From assembly GCF_024137965.1 (NCBI RefSeq), contig NZ_CP099975.1, forward strand, positions 2,232,001 to 2,296,000: a stretch of 64,000 bases of DNA, written 5' to 3'. The DNA comes from Halomonas sp. Y3 (GTDB lineage: Bacteria > Pseudomonadota > Gammaproteobacteria > Pseudomonadales > Halomonadaceae). Both the position numbers and the translations under genes were made by a program. The notes beneath the pieces were generated by a model. It was not told the origin of the DNA. It did not search any database and was given only the letters and a program-made list of their open reading frames with translations. The stretch's first letter is position 1, and every line of letters starts with the position of its first letter. This document shows positions 49,175 to 58,558 of this stretch, one piece after another.

Positions 49175-50452
49175 CTAGCGCAGCAGCGAGGGAATCCAAG
49201 TGGAAAGCGCCGGGAAGGCCGCCAGCAGCAGAATCACGATGATGAAAGCCACATAGAACGGCAGCGAGGCGATGATCGCACGCTCGTAGGGCACATTGGC
49301 GATACGTGCCGCCGTCATCAGCGTCATGCCCACTGGTGGCGTCACGTTGGAGATGTTGAGCACCACGATCATCAGGATCGCGAAATGCAGCGGGTCGAAG
49401 CCCAGCTGGATCATCGCCGGTACCAGCACCGGGGCCACCACTACCAGCGCCGGCAGCACGTCCATCACCGTCCCGACGATGATCAGCAGCACGCAAACCG
49501 CCATCAGCTGCAGGAAGGCGGAGTCGCTGAAGGTGGTGATCAGGCCCGCGGCATCGCGAGCGATGCCGGAGCGGGTCACGAACCAGCCCAGCACCGCCGA
49601 GGTGGCCAGTAGGAAGAACACCACTCCAGAGAAGCGCACCGTGATCACCAGGGCGTTCCAGATCTTCCGCCAGGTCAGGTTGCGGTAGAAGACCACGCCG
49701 ATGAAGATCGTGTAGATGGCGGCGAAGCCCGACGCCTCGGTAATGGTGGTCAGCCCCGAGAGGATGCCGCCGAGGATGATCAGCGGCACGATCATTGCCG
49801 GCAGCGCCATCAGGAAGGAGAGCGCCGCCACCTTCAACGGAGTGGGCGCCTGCTTGGGATAGCCGCGCTTGATGGCCAGGAAGAAGCTCACCCCGAGCAG
49901 CGCCAGGGCCATCAGCAGGCCGGGGATGATACCACCGGCGAACAGGTCGATCACCGAGATGTCGCGCAGCAGGGTCGCATAGACCACCATCACCACGCTC
50001 GGCGGGATGATCGGGCCGATGATCGACGAGCAGGCGGTGATCGCCGCAGCGTATTCGGCATCGTACCCCTGGCGCTTCATCTCCGGAATCATGATCTTGC
50101 CGATGGCCACCGTATCGGTGATCGCCGCCCCGGTAAGCCCGGCGAAGAACACCGACACCGAAACGTTGACGTGGGAGAGCGCGCCGCGCACCCGCCCGAA
50201 CAGAGCATTGTTGAAGGTGATCAACTTCTGGGTCAGCCCGCCCTGGTTCATCAGTTCGGCGGTGAAGATGAAGTAGGGCACGGCGATCAGCAGGAAGCCG
50301 GAGACGCCGGAGAACATGCGGTCGGCGATGATGCCGAGCATGCGCTCGCCCCCCATGGCATAGCCGCCGGCAAGCCCGGAGAGGGCCATCACCACAGCGA
50401 CGGGGGCGCCGATCAGCAGCAGCAGGATGAAAGCGATGATCGCTGGTGTCAT
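49175..50452 (-). CDS. dctM: TRAP transporter large permease DctM (second system)
   Basis: 425 residues, about 12 membrane segments. Seen: MTPAIIAFILLLLIGAPVAVVMALSG, FFAGLTGAAITDTVAIGKIMIPEM, and IIGPIIPPSVVMVVYATLL. Overlaps the dctQ end by 4 bases. Intact system, unlike the first TRAP operon in the window. Confidence 0.95.
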   Translation of the reverse strand: MTPAIIAFILLLLIGAPVAVVMALSGLAGGYAMGGERMLGIIADRMFSGVSGFLLIAVPYFIFTAELMNQGGLTQKLITFNNALFGRVRGALSHVNVSVSVFFAGLTGAAITDTVAIGKIMIPEMKRQGYDAEYAAAITACSSIIGPIIPPSVVMVVYATLLRDISVIDLFAGGIIPGLLMALALLGVSFFLAIKRGYPKQAPTPLKVAALSFLMALPAMIVPLIILGGILSGLTTITEASGFAAIYTIFIGVVFYRNLTWRKIWNALVITVRFSGVVFFLLATSAVLGWFVTRSGIARDAAGLITTFSDSAFLQLMAVCVLLIIVGTVMDVLPALVVVAPVLVPAMIQLGFDPLHFAILMIVVLNISNVTPPVGMTLMTAARIANVPYERAIIASLPFYVAFIIVILLLAAFPALSTWIPSLLR

Positions 50453-50994
50453 GGGCCTTTCTCCCCGTCGGCGGTCTCGATGAGCTCGTCGATCATTTCG
50501 CGCTCGTCGATGAAGTGTTCCAGCAGATCAAAGCCCTGCACCAGGTGTAGCAGGATGATGGCGCCACTGATCGGCACCACGATGGCGGTGAACTTGCCGT
50601 GCACACGAATCTGGTCGGAAACCATGTAGACCTGGCGAGTCCCCTGGAAATAGTCCCAGCCATACCAGAGCAACAGCGCGCCGAACAGGCCGATAGCCAT
50701 CAGGCACAGCACTGCGGCCACCACGGTCAGCACGCGAGGCAGACTTCTGACCAGCAGGGTCATGGCCACGTGCTCGCCATAGCGCAGCGAGATGGTCATG
50801 GAAAGGAAACCGATCCAGGGCAGGAAGAGCCGCGCCAGGGAGTAGGTCCAGCTCAGGGTACTGCCGGTGGCCAGCTTGTAGACGAAGGCCGTGAAGGAGA
50901 TGCCCAGCATGGCCAGCACGCAAGCAATGCAGGTCACAATCGCCACCTGATTGACGATGTCGCTCAGGCGTCGCAGGGGCTGCAGGAGGGTCAT
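50449..50994 (-). CDS. dctQ: TRAP transporter small permease DctQ (second system)
   Basis: 181 residues with four membrane segments (about 12-35, 48-66, 84-108, 125-148 region) and the LSWTYSLARLFLPWIGFLSM stretch typical of DctQ. The hydrophilic C-terminus (EHFIDEREMIDELIETADGEKG) is longer than usual. Between dctP and dctM. Confidence 0.92.
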   Translation of the reverse strand: MTLLQPLRRLSDIVNQVAIVTCIACVLAMLGISFTAFVYKLATGSTLSWTYSLARLFLPWIGFLSMTISLRYGEHVAMTLLVRSLPRVLTVVAAVLCLMAIGLFGALLLWYGWDYFQGTRQVYMVSDQIRVHGKFTAIVVPISGAIILLHLVQGFDLLEHFIDEREMIDELIETADGEKGP

Positions 50995-51011
50995 GGCGTC
51001 ACCTCAGTCAA

Positions 51012-51038
51012 GCGCCCGGCCGATAGGCAGCCGGGCGC
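51012..51038 (-). promoter_or_regulatory. Stem-loop between dctP and dctQ (second TRAP operon)
   Basis: 9-bp stem GCGCCCGGC / GCCGGGCGC with a 9-base loop in the 65-base dctP-dctQ gap, the same position as the hairpin in the first TRAP operon. No T-run. Confidence 0.65.
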
Positions 51039-51059
51039 AGAGCGATGAAAGCCTCGGGG

Positions 51060-52127
51060 TCAGCGCCCGTAGGTAGCGACGTCGGACTCGGCCACCTCGA
51101 TGCGAACGCGCTCCACTTCCTCCAGGAAGGCATCCACACGGTCACCGTCGAGGCCGAAGTCGTTGACGATCCACTCGCGCCAGGCGGGCGTGGCGATCTC
51201 GGACATCCGCGCCCGCTCCTCCGGGGGCATGATGTAGCACTCCTGGAAGGTCTCGCAGGACTCCTCCCAGCTGGCGGTGGCCAGGGCCCCGGACATGCCG
51301 TGGCCGATGGCGATGGCCTCGCGGGCCGAGGTGACGATGGCCTCCTGCTGGGACTCGGTAAAGCTCTGGAACCACTCCTCGCTGACCAGCCAGGCGGCGC
51401 TGTTGTACACGTGACCGGTCAGGGTGGTGTAGTCGGTCACCTCGTGAAAATTGAAGGTGGTGTTGAGCACCGGCGCGTTGAACTGCCCGTCGGCAAGGCC
51501 GGTTTCCAGGGCGGTGATCACCTCGCCCCAGGGCAGCGGGGTCGCCGAGGCGCCCAGCGCGCGCATGATGGCCACGTGGCCCGGGTTCTCCTCGGTGCGA
51601 ATGTTGAGCCCCTCGAGATCTTCGACGGTCTCGATCAGTCGCTTGTTGTTGGTGAAGGCGACAAAGCCGCCACCGTCATCGAAGGTACCCAGATAGCGCA
51701 TGTCGGTCTGTTCGACGGTGCCGGACATAAAGTCAGCGAACCATTCGCCGTCGAAGAAGGCCCAGGCCTGGCGCCAGTTATCGAAGATGAAGGGGGCCGT
51801 CATCATCTGGTAGTCCGGATAGTAGGAGGACATGGCGCCGGTGGTGATGATGGTGGACTGCAGGGTGCGGCCGCCCTGCACCTCCCGTGCCGTCTCTACT
51901 TCGGAACCCAGCTGGCTGTTGCCGAAGATCGAGACCGTCACTTCGCCGTCGGTGCGGGTCTCCACCAGGTTCTTGAAGTGCACCAGCGCCGGATACACCT
52001 CATTGTTGCTCATGTTCTCGGGAAGGATGGTGGCGATGGCCATCTCCTCGGCCTGGGCCTGGGCGGCCGCCATGGCCAGCGGGAGGGATGCGAGGGCAAA
52101 CAGCCCGGTAAGCGATCTCATGCGCAT
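51060..52127 (-). CDS. dctP: TRAP transporter substrate-binding protein DctP (second system)
   Basis: 355 residues: signal peptide of about 26 (MRMRSLTGLFALASLPLAMAAAQAQA), then a periplasmic binding fold with VSIFGNSQLGSEVETAREVQGG, LEGLNIRTEENPGHVAIMRALGASATPLPWGEV and LETGLADGQFNAP. The arginine in NIRTEENPGH is the conserved carboxylate-binding Arg, so the ligand should be a carboxylate. First gene of the intact dctPQM set that leads into the ridA/OCD/HDAC genes. Confidence 0.95.
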   Translation of the reverse strand: MRMRSLTGLFALASLPLAMAAAQAQAEEMAIATILPENMSNNEVYPALVHFKNLVETRTDGEVTVSIFGNSQLGSEVETAREVQGGRTLQSTIITTGAMSSYYPDYQMMTAPFIFDNWRQAWAFFDGEWFADFMSGTVEQTDMRYLGTFDDGGGFVAFTNNKRLIETVEDLEGLNIRTEENPGHVAIMRALGASATPLPWGEVITALETGLADGQFNAPVLNTTFNFHEVTDYTTLTGHVYNSAAWLVSEEWFQSFTESQQEAIVTSAREAIAIGHGMSGALATASWEESCETFQECYIMPPEERARMSEIATPAWREWIVNDFGLDGDRVDAFLEEVERVRIEVAESDVATYGR

Positions 52128-52273
52128 GATGCCTGCCTCTTGTACGTTATTCGTTGCATGGCTCGGGAATCGGCAGCACCGCAGGCACTGCCCTGACTCA
52201 GAGCCTAGGCCGAACGGCAGAAGGCTGCTTGCCCCCGGCTACGGAGCCTTTGCCCAAGGCTCAGGCAATCGCC

Positions 52274-53044
52274 TCAACGGTCGGCCGAGGGAGGGATACC
52301 GAAATGGCGTCGGTAGCAGCGTGAGAAGCTGCCCTGGTCGCGAAAACCCACCAGCGCGGCCACTTGGCCAAGGCTCAGATCACTGTGGCAGACCAATGTT
52401 CGGGCATGGCGCAGCCGGCGCTGCTGCACATAGGCCAGGGGCGTGACCCCGGTCATCTCGCGGAAGCGGGTATGGAAGTGACCCACGCTCAGCGCACAGA
52501 GGGCCGCCAGCTGCTCGACGCGAATTTCATCGGCCAGGCGGCGATCCACCCAGGCTTCCAGGCGAGGCAGGTCGAGGCGATCGCAGGCGCGTCCTGCAAG
52601 GCCGACTCCGTCAACATCGACCAGCGGTTCGTTCTGCAGATGCAGGTGGATGGCTCGCAGCATCAGCGCGGCGATTTCATTATGCAGCCCGGGGCACTGC
52701 TCGAGCTGCAGCATCAGAGTATCGGCCAGCTGGCGCAGCCGAGGTGGCACCCCGAAGAAGCGCGGCCGCTCAAACAGGCGCGAGACGGCGTCGGCGTCGC
52801 GAAGCCCCACAAGGCCAGTCACGGGGATGTCCAGCACCAGAGTTCGGTTGCGACCATCGCCGCGGTAGTCGTGATCGCGGGTAGAGGGAATCAGGCAGCC
52901 CCGCCCACCGGTGATGCGGTCGCCACGGCCCTCCACGGCCAGCTCTGTCAGGCCACAGGTTGCCAGAATCAGCTGGTGATGGTCATGGGCGTGAGCGACA
53001 TGCTCACCGCCCAGGGTCGTCGCTCGCAGGGCAAGTTCATTCAT
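52274..53044 (-). CDS. AraC-family regulator
   Basis: 256 residues. N-terminal cupin-like sensor (HAHDHHQLILATCGLTELAVEG), C-terminal double HTH (VEQLAALCALSVGHFHTRFREMTGVTPLAYVQQRRLRHARTLVCHSDLSLGQVAALVGFRDQGSFSRCYRRHFG). It lies between the ALDH gene and the second TRAP operon on the same strand and is the obvious candidate regulator of one or both. A 7-bp hairpin (52244-52262) lies after its stop. Confidence 0.94.
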   Translation of the reverse strand: MNELALRATTLGGEHVAHAHDHHQLILATCGLTELAVEGRGDRITGGRGCLIPSTRDHDYRGDGRNRTLVLDIPVTGLVGLRDADAVSRLFERPRFFGVPPRLRQLADTLMLQLEQCPGLHNEIAALMLRAIHLHLQNEPLVDVDGVGLAGRACDRLDLPRLEAWVDRRLADEIRVEQLAALCALSVGHFHTRFREMTGVTPLAYVQQRRLRHARTLVCHSDLSLGQVAALVGFRDQGSFSRCYRRHFGIPPSADR

Positions 53045-53083
53045 GACAAGGCACGCATTGTTATCGTGAGGTTGTGAGGAGAA

Positions 53084-54454
53084 TCAGGCGCCGATCTTTA
53101 CCACCTTGCGATTGACGAACTCTTCCATGCCGTCGCGGCCCAGCTCACGCCCGAAGCCCGAACGCTTGATGCCGCCAAACGGCAGCTCGGCGGCCGACCC
53201 GGGCGCCTCGTTGATACTGACCATGCCGGTCTCAAGGCATCCCGCGACCCGACGGGCGCGCGCCAGGTCGGTGGACTGGATGACGGCGCCCAGGCCATAG
53301 GCGGTGTCATTGGCCAGCCTGATGGCCTCCTCCTCGCCGCCGACCCGATACACCACCGCCACGGGGCCGAACAGCTCCTCGCGGAAGATGCGCATCTCCG
53401 GGGTCACCCCGCTCAGCAGCGTCGGCGCATACCAGGCGCCGGGACGTTCGAGACGCTGACCGCCCACCAGCACGGCGGCACCCTGCGCCATGGCGTCTTG
53501 CACCTGGGCGTCCAGCGTCTGCAGCGCCCTTTCGGAGGACAGGGGGCCCATGAAGGTATCAGCGGCCATGGGATCGCCCACCCTGATGCCCTCGATGGCC
53601 GTCTTGAAGGCGGCCAGGAAATCGTCGTGCAGAGCGTCATCGACGATGATCCGCTTGGCCGCGTTGCAGGCCTGGCCGGCATTGCCGAAGCGGCCTACCA
53701 GCGCGTGTTGAACCGCCTGGTCCAGGTCCGCATCGTCCAGCACGATAAACGGATCGGAGCCGCCCAGTTCCAGCACCACCTTCTTCAGATGACGGCCGGC
53801 GATCTCCGCAACCGCGGCCCCTGCCCTCTCGGAACCCGTCAGGGAGACGCCCAGTACCCGGGAGTCGGCAATGATGTCGGCGGCCTGCTCGTTGGTGGCG
53901 TAGAGGTTGAGGTAGACCCCTTCAGGAGCACCGGCATCGCGGAAGATCTGCGCCATTGCCTCTGCCGACTCGGGACACTGGGGCGCATGCTTGAGCAGGA
54001 TGGTGTTGCCGTTCATCAGGTTGGGGGCGGCCAGCCGCGCCACCTGATAGTAGGGAAAGTTCCACGGCATGATGCCCAGCAGGACCCCCAGGCCCTCCTT
54101 GCGGACCACCGCATTGCCGACCGCCGTCTCGATCGGCTCATCCTCCAGGTAACGCGGACCGTTGTCTGCGTAATAGCGGTAGATCGACACCACGATGTCG
54201 ATCTCGCCCCTAGCCTGGGCCAGGGGCTTGCCCATCTCGCGGCTGATGATGGCCGCCAGGGCCTCGCGACGCTCCGCATAGAGGTCGGCAACGCGGTTCA
54301 GCAGCGCCACCCGGGTCGCCACCTCGCTCTTGCGCCAGTCGCCGAATGCCCGGTGGGCGCACTCGATGGCGGCGCGAACCTCTGCGTCGCTGGCAGTCGG
54401 GTAGGTCTTCTCCACTTCACCGGTGGCCGGGTTGGTCACGGCATAATGCGTCAT
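53084..54454 (-). CDS. NAD(P)-dependent aldehyde dehydrogenase
   Basis: 456 residues. Catalytic set visible: Asn132 (MPWNFPYYQ), Lys155, Glu229 (VVLELGGSDPF) and Cys263 (GNAGQACNAAKR). Pattern closest to succinate-semialdehyde dehydrogenase (GabD/Sad)-type enzymes with the N-terminal YAVTNPATGEV. It probably oxidises an aminoaldehyde or semialdehyde formed by the upstream ThDP enzyme; 37 bases separate the two genes. Confidence 0.94.
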   Translation of the reverse strand: MTHYAVTNPATGEVEKTYPTASDAEVRAAIECAHRAFGDWRKSEVATRVALLNRVADLYAERREALAAIISREMGKPLAQARGEIDIVVSIYRYYADNGPRYLEDEPIETAVGNAVVRKEGLGVLLGIMPWNFPYYQVARLAAPNLMNGNTILLKHAPQCPESAEAMAQIFRDAGAPEGVYLNLYATNEQAADIIADSRVLGVSLTGSERAGAAVAEIAGRHLKKVVLELGGSDPFIVLDDADLDQAVQHALVGRFGNAGQACNAAKRIIVDDALHDDFLAAFKTAIEGIRVGDPMAADTFMGPLSSERALQTLDAQVQDAMAQGAAVLVGGQRLERPGAWYAPTLLSGVTPEMRIFREELFGPVAVVYRVGGEEEAIRLANDTAYGLGAVIQSTDLARARRVAGCLETGMVSINEAPGSAAELPFGGIKRSGFGRELGRDGMEEFVNRKVVKIGA

Positions 54455-54491
54455 CGGATGCTCTCCTTGGAGTGGATGGTGAACCGGCGCC

Positions 54492-56138
54492 TCAGGGCAG
54501 GTCGTGCCGAGGGTCGGTCACGATGTGAATCAGCGCGGGGCGGCGCAGCTCGATCACGGCATGCAGCGCCCTATCGATGGCGCCAGCCGCCTCGTCGTTG
54601 GCAGCCACGGTTTCGCCGTGCCCGCCATAGGCTCGACAGAGGGCGGCAAAATCGGGGTTGGCCAGCCGGGTGCCACTTGCCCGCCCCGGGAACTGCGCCT
54701 CCTGATGGAGACAGATGGTCCCGTAGCGCCCGTTGTCCACGACCAGTATCAGCATAGCGGCACCGTACTGAACGGCGGTGGCGATCTCCTGGCCGTTCAT
54801 CATGAATTCGCCATCGCCAGCGACCACCACGCACAGGCGCTCTGGGCTTGCCAGCGAGGCGCTGACGGCCGCCGGGACGCTATAGCCCATGGAGCCGTTG
54901 CGCATGCTGAGCTGGCTGGGGAAGGTTCGCGTCGGCAGGTACCTCTGCGCCCAGATGCAGTGGTTGCCAGCCCCGAAGGTGAACACCGCATCGTCGGGGA
55001 GGCGCTTCACCAGCTCACCCAGGACCGCCCCCATGTGCGCGGTGCCGGTACGCGTGGCAGACAAGGCCTCCGGCACCGGCAGCGCAGTGAACGACTGCTG
55101 AGCCGCCCGACCACCGCTCCGCCAGGCGTCCCACTCCTTCTCGCGCCCCAGCCGCAGACCCGCCACCGCTTCGGCAAAGGCCACCGGACTTGCGATCAGG
55201 TGGCGGGTCACGGCACCGCTGCGGCCGCGCAGGCCGGTATCGATATTGACCAGGATGTTGAGGCGGTCGTGCCCCTGCCGAGCCGTGAACCCCTCGCTGG
55301 GCACGTCGGTGGGCAGCGCGCCCACGGCGATCAGCACGTCCGCCTCCTCGAACAGCGCAAGCGTGGCATCGCTGCGACCATAGCCCAGCCAGCCGCAGTT
55401 GACCGGGGAGTCGAAAGGCACCCGATCGGCCGCGCGCCAATCCTGCACTACCGGGATACCGTTCTGTTCGGCGAAACGCGTCAGGCTGGTCGCGGCCTCC
55501 GGCGTCCACCGCTGGCCACCGACGAACAGCAGCGGTCGGCGAGCCTCGCTGAGCGCGGCACACACCGCCTCCAGGTCCTCGGGGGAGAGCGCTCCCTCAC
55601 CGACGGGAAGGGGCGGATGCAGTACGCCGGATACCGGCCGAGTGATCACGTCCTCAGGCAGGCCCACCACCACCGGTCCCGGCCGACCGGAGCTCGCGGC
55701 GAAAAAGGCCTCCGCCACCACCTCGGAGGCGCGCTCCGCCTCGTCGAGCACCATGACCCGCTTGCACTGAGTACCGAACCACGCATGCGGATCGAACTCC
55801 TGGAAGGATTCGCGCAGGCGATCCGCTATGGGCACCAGCCCCACGAACAGCACCATGGGCACCGCATCCTGCCAGGCGGCATGCAGCGCCACCAGGGCAT
55901 TGGCGGCGCCGGGGCCGCGGGTCACCATGGCCACGCCAGGTCTGCCGGTAAACTTGCCGTGTGCCTCGGCCATGTAGGCCGCCCCACCCTCATGACGACA
56001 CACCACCGTTTCGACAGAGGAGTCGTACAAGCCATCAAGCACCGCCAGGAAGCTCTCGCCTGGCACCACGAAGACACGCTCGACGCCGTGCAGCACTAGA
56101 GTGTCGATGATCGCCTGGCCGGCATGCTGGTCATTCAT
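54492..56138 (-). CDS. Thiamine-diphosphate-dependent enzyme (acetolactate synthase-like)
   Basis: 548 residues with the three domains of the POX/AHAS family. Seen: catalytic Glu50 in VCRHEGGAAYMAEAHGK, the PGAANALVALHAAW segment, a central FAD/nucleotide-like domain, and the ThDP-Mg motif VVAGDGEFMMNGQEIATAVQYG ending in the VDN of the cofactor loop. Start at ATG 56138 with TGGAG 8 bases upstream. With the aldehyde dehydrogenase behind it, a 2-keto acid decarboxylase role (for example 2-ketoarginine decarboxylase, AruI-like) is more plausible than acetolactate synthesis, but this is inference. Confidence 0.85.
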   Translation of the reverse strand: MNDQHAGQAIIDTLVLHGVERVFVVPGESFLAVLDGLYDSSVETVVCRHEGGAAYMAEAHGKFTGRPGVAMVTRGPGAANALVALHAAWQDAVPMVLFVGLVPIADRLRESFQEFDPHAWFGTQCKRVMVLDEAERASEVVAEAFFAASSGRPGPVVVGLPEDVITRPVSGVLHPPLPVGEGALSPEDLEAVCAALSEARRPLLFVGGQRWTPEAATSLTRFAEQNGIPVVQDWRAADRVPFDSPVNCGWLGYGRSDATLALFEEADVLIAVGALPTDVPSEGFTARQGHDRLNILVNIDTGLRGRSGAVTRHLIASPVAFAEAVAGLRLGREKEWDAWRSGGRAAQQSFTALPVPEALSATRTGTAHMGAVLGELVKRLPDDAVFTFGAGNHCIWAQRYLPTRTFPSQLSMRNGSMGYSVPAAVSASLASPERLCVVVAGDGEFMMNGQEIATAVQYGAAMLILVVDNGRYGTICLHQEAQFPGRASGTRLANPDFAALCRAYGGHGETVAANDEAAGAIDRALHAVIELRRPALIHIVTDPRHDLP

Positions 56139-56196
56139 GTGATCGCTCCAGAATAGCTGGCGCAGGTGAGCCCTGCGCCTTGTTTGGCTGTCGGGG

Positions 56197-57252
56197 TCAG
56201 CTGTCGCTATTGGCGGCCTGACAGCCGATATAGCCACGGATGAAAGCGGCCAGGTTGTTACCCAGATGCTCGGTGGGATAGCCCCCTTCCTGCACGATCA
56301 CCGTGGGCAGCTCGATGGCAGCGAGACGCTGCCCCAGAGCCTGGAAGTCCTCGGTCTCCAGGGCCAGGCCGGCCAGTGGATCATCGCGATGGGCATCCAG
56401 ACCCAGCGGCACTACCAGGGCCTCGGGCCGAAACGCCGTCATGGCCTCGATGAGTTCCTCGAGCGCCGCCATGAAGGTGAGCCCGTCGCTGCCCAGCGGC
56501 AAGGGACGGTTGACGTTGGCGCCCGTACCTTCACCCTCGCCGATCTCGTCGCGCCCGCCCCAGAAGAAAGGGTAGAAGTCGGCCGGGTCCGCGTGAATGG
56601 ACCCCGTCCAGACATCGCCGCGTTCGTAGTAGATGTCCTGGGTGCCATTACCGTGATGCAGGTCCACATCGAGGATAGCCACGCGTGCGAAGCGCTCGCG
56701 TAGGACTTCGGCAGCCAGGGCTGAGTTGTTGAGGAAGCAGAAGCCACCGGCGCGATCGGGCCCCGCATGGTGGCCCGGCGGGCGGCATAGCGCGTAGGCG
56801 CTGGCATCGCCAGCCAGCACCGCGTCCGCCGCCGCCTCGGCGCTGGCAGCATTCGCCATGACCCCGCTGAACGTCTCGGCCGTCAGGGGGCAGGCCATAT
56901 CGTGCATGTGCCAGCCAGCCTGGCCCACCGGGTGGCGGGGATAGAGGTGGCCGCCGCCGCAGGGATGCACGTTGGGTGATACCACCGCGGTCGCCTCGGG
57001 AAGCGCCGACCAGCGCGAGTGGATGGTTTCCAGGAAGTCGAGGTAGCGCCTAGTGTGGATCCGCGATAGCCGTTCGCGCAGGCGGGGGGAGTCCAGCGTT
57101 TTAGGCGATGTGACCTCGATGCCCAGGCTAGCCAAGCCTTCCAGCAACATCTGAGCCCGCAGGGGCCCCTCTGGCGATGCCACCTGCCGGCCTCTCAACA
57201 GGAAGCTCGGCGGTGCATGCCGCTCCTGATCCGGGTGATAGAAAAATTTCAC
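56197..57252 (-). CDS. Acetylpolyamine amidohydrolase-type HDAC-fold deacylase
   Basis: 351 residues, the length of acetylpolyamine amidohydrolases. Seen: CRPPGHHAGPDRAGGFCFLNNSA (His161/His162), AILDVDLHHGNGT (zinc ligands Asp197 and His199), PLGLDAHRDDPLAG (Asp286) and VQEGGYPTEHLG (Tyr325), positions within 2-3 of those known for the Mycoplana ramosa enzyme. An N-terminal insertion around 83-108 (LPEATAVVSPNVHPCGGGHLY) matches the substrate-restricting loop region. Predicted to remove acetyl groups from acetylated diamines or polyamines. Between an M20 peptidase and the ThDP enzyme in one operon. Confidence 0.93.
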   Translation of the reverse strand: MKFFYHPDQERHAPPSFLLRGRQVASPEGPLRAQMLLEGLASLGIEVTSPKTLDSPRLRERLSRIHTRRYLDFLETIHSRWSALPEATAVVSPNVHPCGGGHLYPRHPVGQAGWHMHDMACPLTAETFSGVMANAASAEAAADAVLAGDASAYALCRPPGHHAGPDRAGGFCFLNNSALAAEVLRERFARVAILDVDLHHGNGTQDIYYERGDVWTGSIHADPADFYPFFWGGRDEIGEGEGTGANVNRPLPLGSDGLTFMAALEELIEAMTAFRPEALVVPLGLDAHRDDPLAGLALETEDFQALGQRLAAIELPTVIVQEGGYPTEHLGNNLAAFIRGYIGCQAANSDS

Positions 57253-57283
57253 AGCACCAGCTCCTCACTTCCGAAATATTGGT

Positions 57284-58558
57284 TTACCGAGCCACAAGCT
57301 CCCGATAGCTCTCTCGACCCCACCTGCACAGAAACAGTGCATAGGCTTTCAACACATGCCGGATAGATTCGATATCGACCCGCTCATCGACGCCATGAAT
57401 GTTCTCGGCAACGGGTCCGTAGCAGGTCCCGCTGATGCCACCATGAACATGGAAGGCCCGGAGGTCTGTCGTGCACGTAAGCGCCTGGGAGGTGATCGCA
57501 TGACCTGTCAGGTCGTGGTGACATTTCCCAAGCAGACGTATGCCTGAACTTTCCATGTCGATCACCACCCCCTCGGAGCGAAATCCGTGAAACTCCACCC
57601 TGAGATTGGAGATGCCCTCCCCCAGGCCTTCCCTAGCCTTTTCGACACACTTTTCCACCAGCTTCATGGCGTCATCGACGGCCATATCAGAGGGGAAACC
57701 CAGGCGCCCCTCCAGACAGGCATGAGCGGGAACGCTGGAGGCCCAGTCACCCCCTTCGATGCGTCCGATGTTCAGGTTGAACGGCTTTTCCATGTCTTGA
57801 TAGAGGGAGTGACGAGGCAGCGTATTGATCTCCGCCTCGAGGGCCTTCAAGGCAACAAAGAGTGACGTGATGGCCTCAATGGCGTTGCTTCCGGCACTGG
57901 TATCGAGCACATGCGTCGGCACGCCATCCAGGCCGATGCGAAACCACAGCACGCCCACCTGACCGGACACCAGCTTGGCGCCGAAAGGCTCGGGAATCAG
58001 CACGAAATCGCCGGCATGGCCAGCCTTGACGCAGGACAGGGCGCCGTGGCCTGAGCACTCCTCCTCGATGACGGTCTGCAGCGTCAGGGGGTGATCGATC
58101 GCGATGCCGGCCTGCCGAACTGCCTTGACGGCCATCGCCATGGCGGCGATACCGGCCTTCATGTCACCCGCCCCCCGGCCATAGAGCCAGCCGCCATCTC
58201 GCCAGGGCTCCCAGGGCGGGCGTGTCCAGAGGCTCTGGGGCTCGGCCGGCACCACATCGAGGTGGCCATTGTAGACCAGATGTGGGCCTTTCGATTCCGG
58301 ATTGAGCAGCCCCATCACATTGTATCTAGCCTGACAGTGTGATGAACCAACCTGATCAACTTGAAGGACAGAAGCCTCCATTGGCACTCGTTTTACCGTG
58401 AATCCTTCCTGGCGATACCATGCCTCCATCACATCAAGGGCTTCCTGCTCATTGCCCAGTATGCTGTAGGCTCTGACCAGAGATTCTGTCAGGCAAAGCG
58501 TCTCCTCGAAGAGCTCATCACAGGTCGACATGACCCGCTTTTCCGACTCGGTAAGCAT
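57284..58558 (-). CDS. M20-family peptidase/deacylase (ArgE/DapE type)
   Basis: 424 residues. Seen: metal motif YNGHLDVVPAEP (His99, Asp101), bridging Asp132 in GRGAGDMKAGIAAM, catalytic Glu165/metal Glu166 in TVIEEECSGHGA, and the dimerisation lid in the middle. Family acts on N-acyl amino acids or small peptides. 31 bases before the acetylpolyamine-type gene. The last 250 bases upstream are unusually AT-rich for this window. It may be the first gene of a deacylase/ThDP/ALDH operon. Confidence 0.9.
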   Translation of the reverse strand: MLTESEKRVMSTCDELFEETLCLTESLVRAYSILGNEQEALDVMEAWYRQEGFTVKRVPMEASVLQVDQVGSSHCQARYNVMGLLNPESKGPHLVYNGHLDVVPAEPQSLWTRPPWEPWRDGGWLYGRGAGDMKAGIAAMAMAVKAVRQAGIAIDHPLTLQTVIEEECSGHGALSCVKAGHAGDFVLIPEPFGAKLVSGQVGVLWFRIGLDGVPTHVLDTSAGSNAIEAITSLFVALKALEAEINTLPRHSLYQDMEKPFNLNIGRIEGGDWASSVPAHACLEGRLGFPSDMAVDDAMKLVEKCVEKAREGLGEGISNLRVEFHGFRSEGVVIDMESSGIRLLGKCHHDLTGHAITSQALTCTTDLRAFHVHGGISGTCYGPVAENIHGVDERVDIESIRHVLKAYALFLCRWGRESYRELVAR

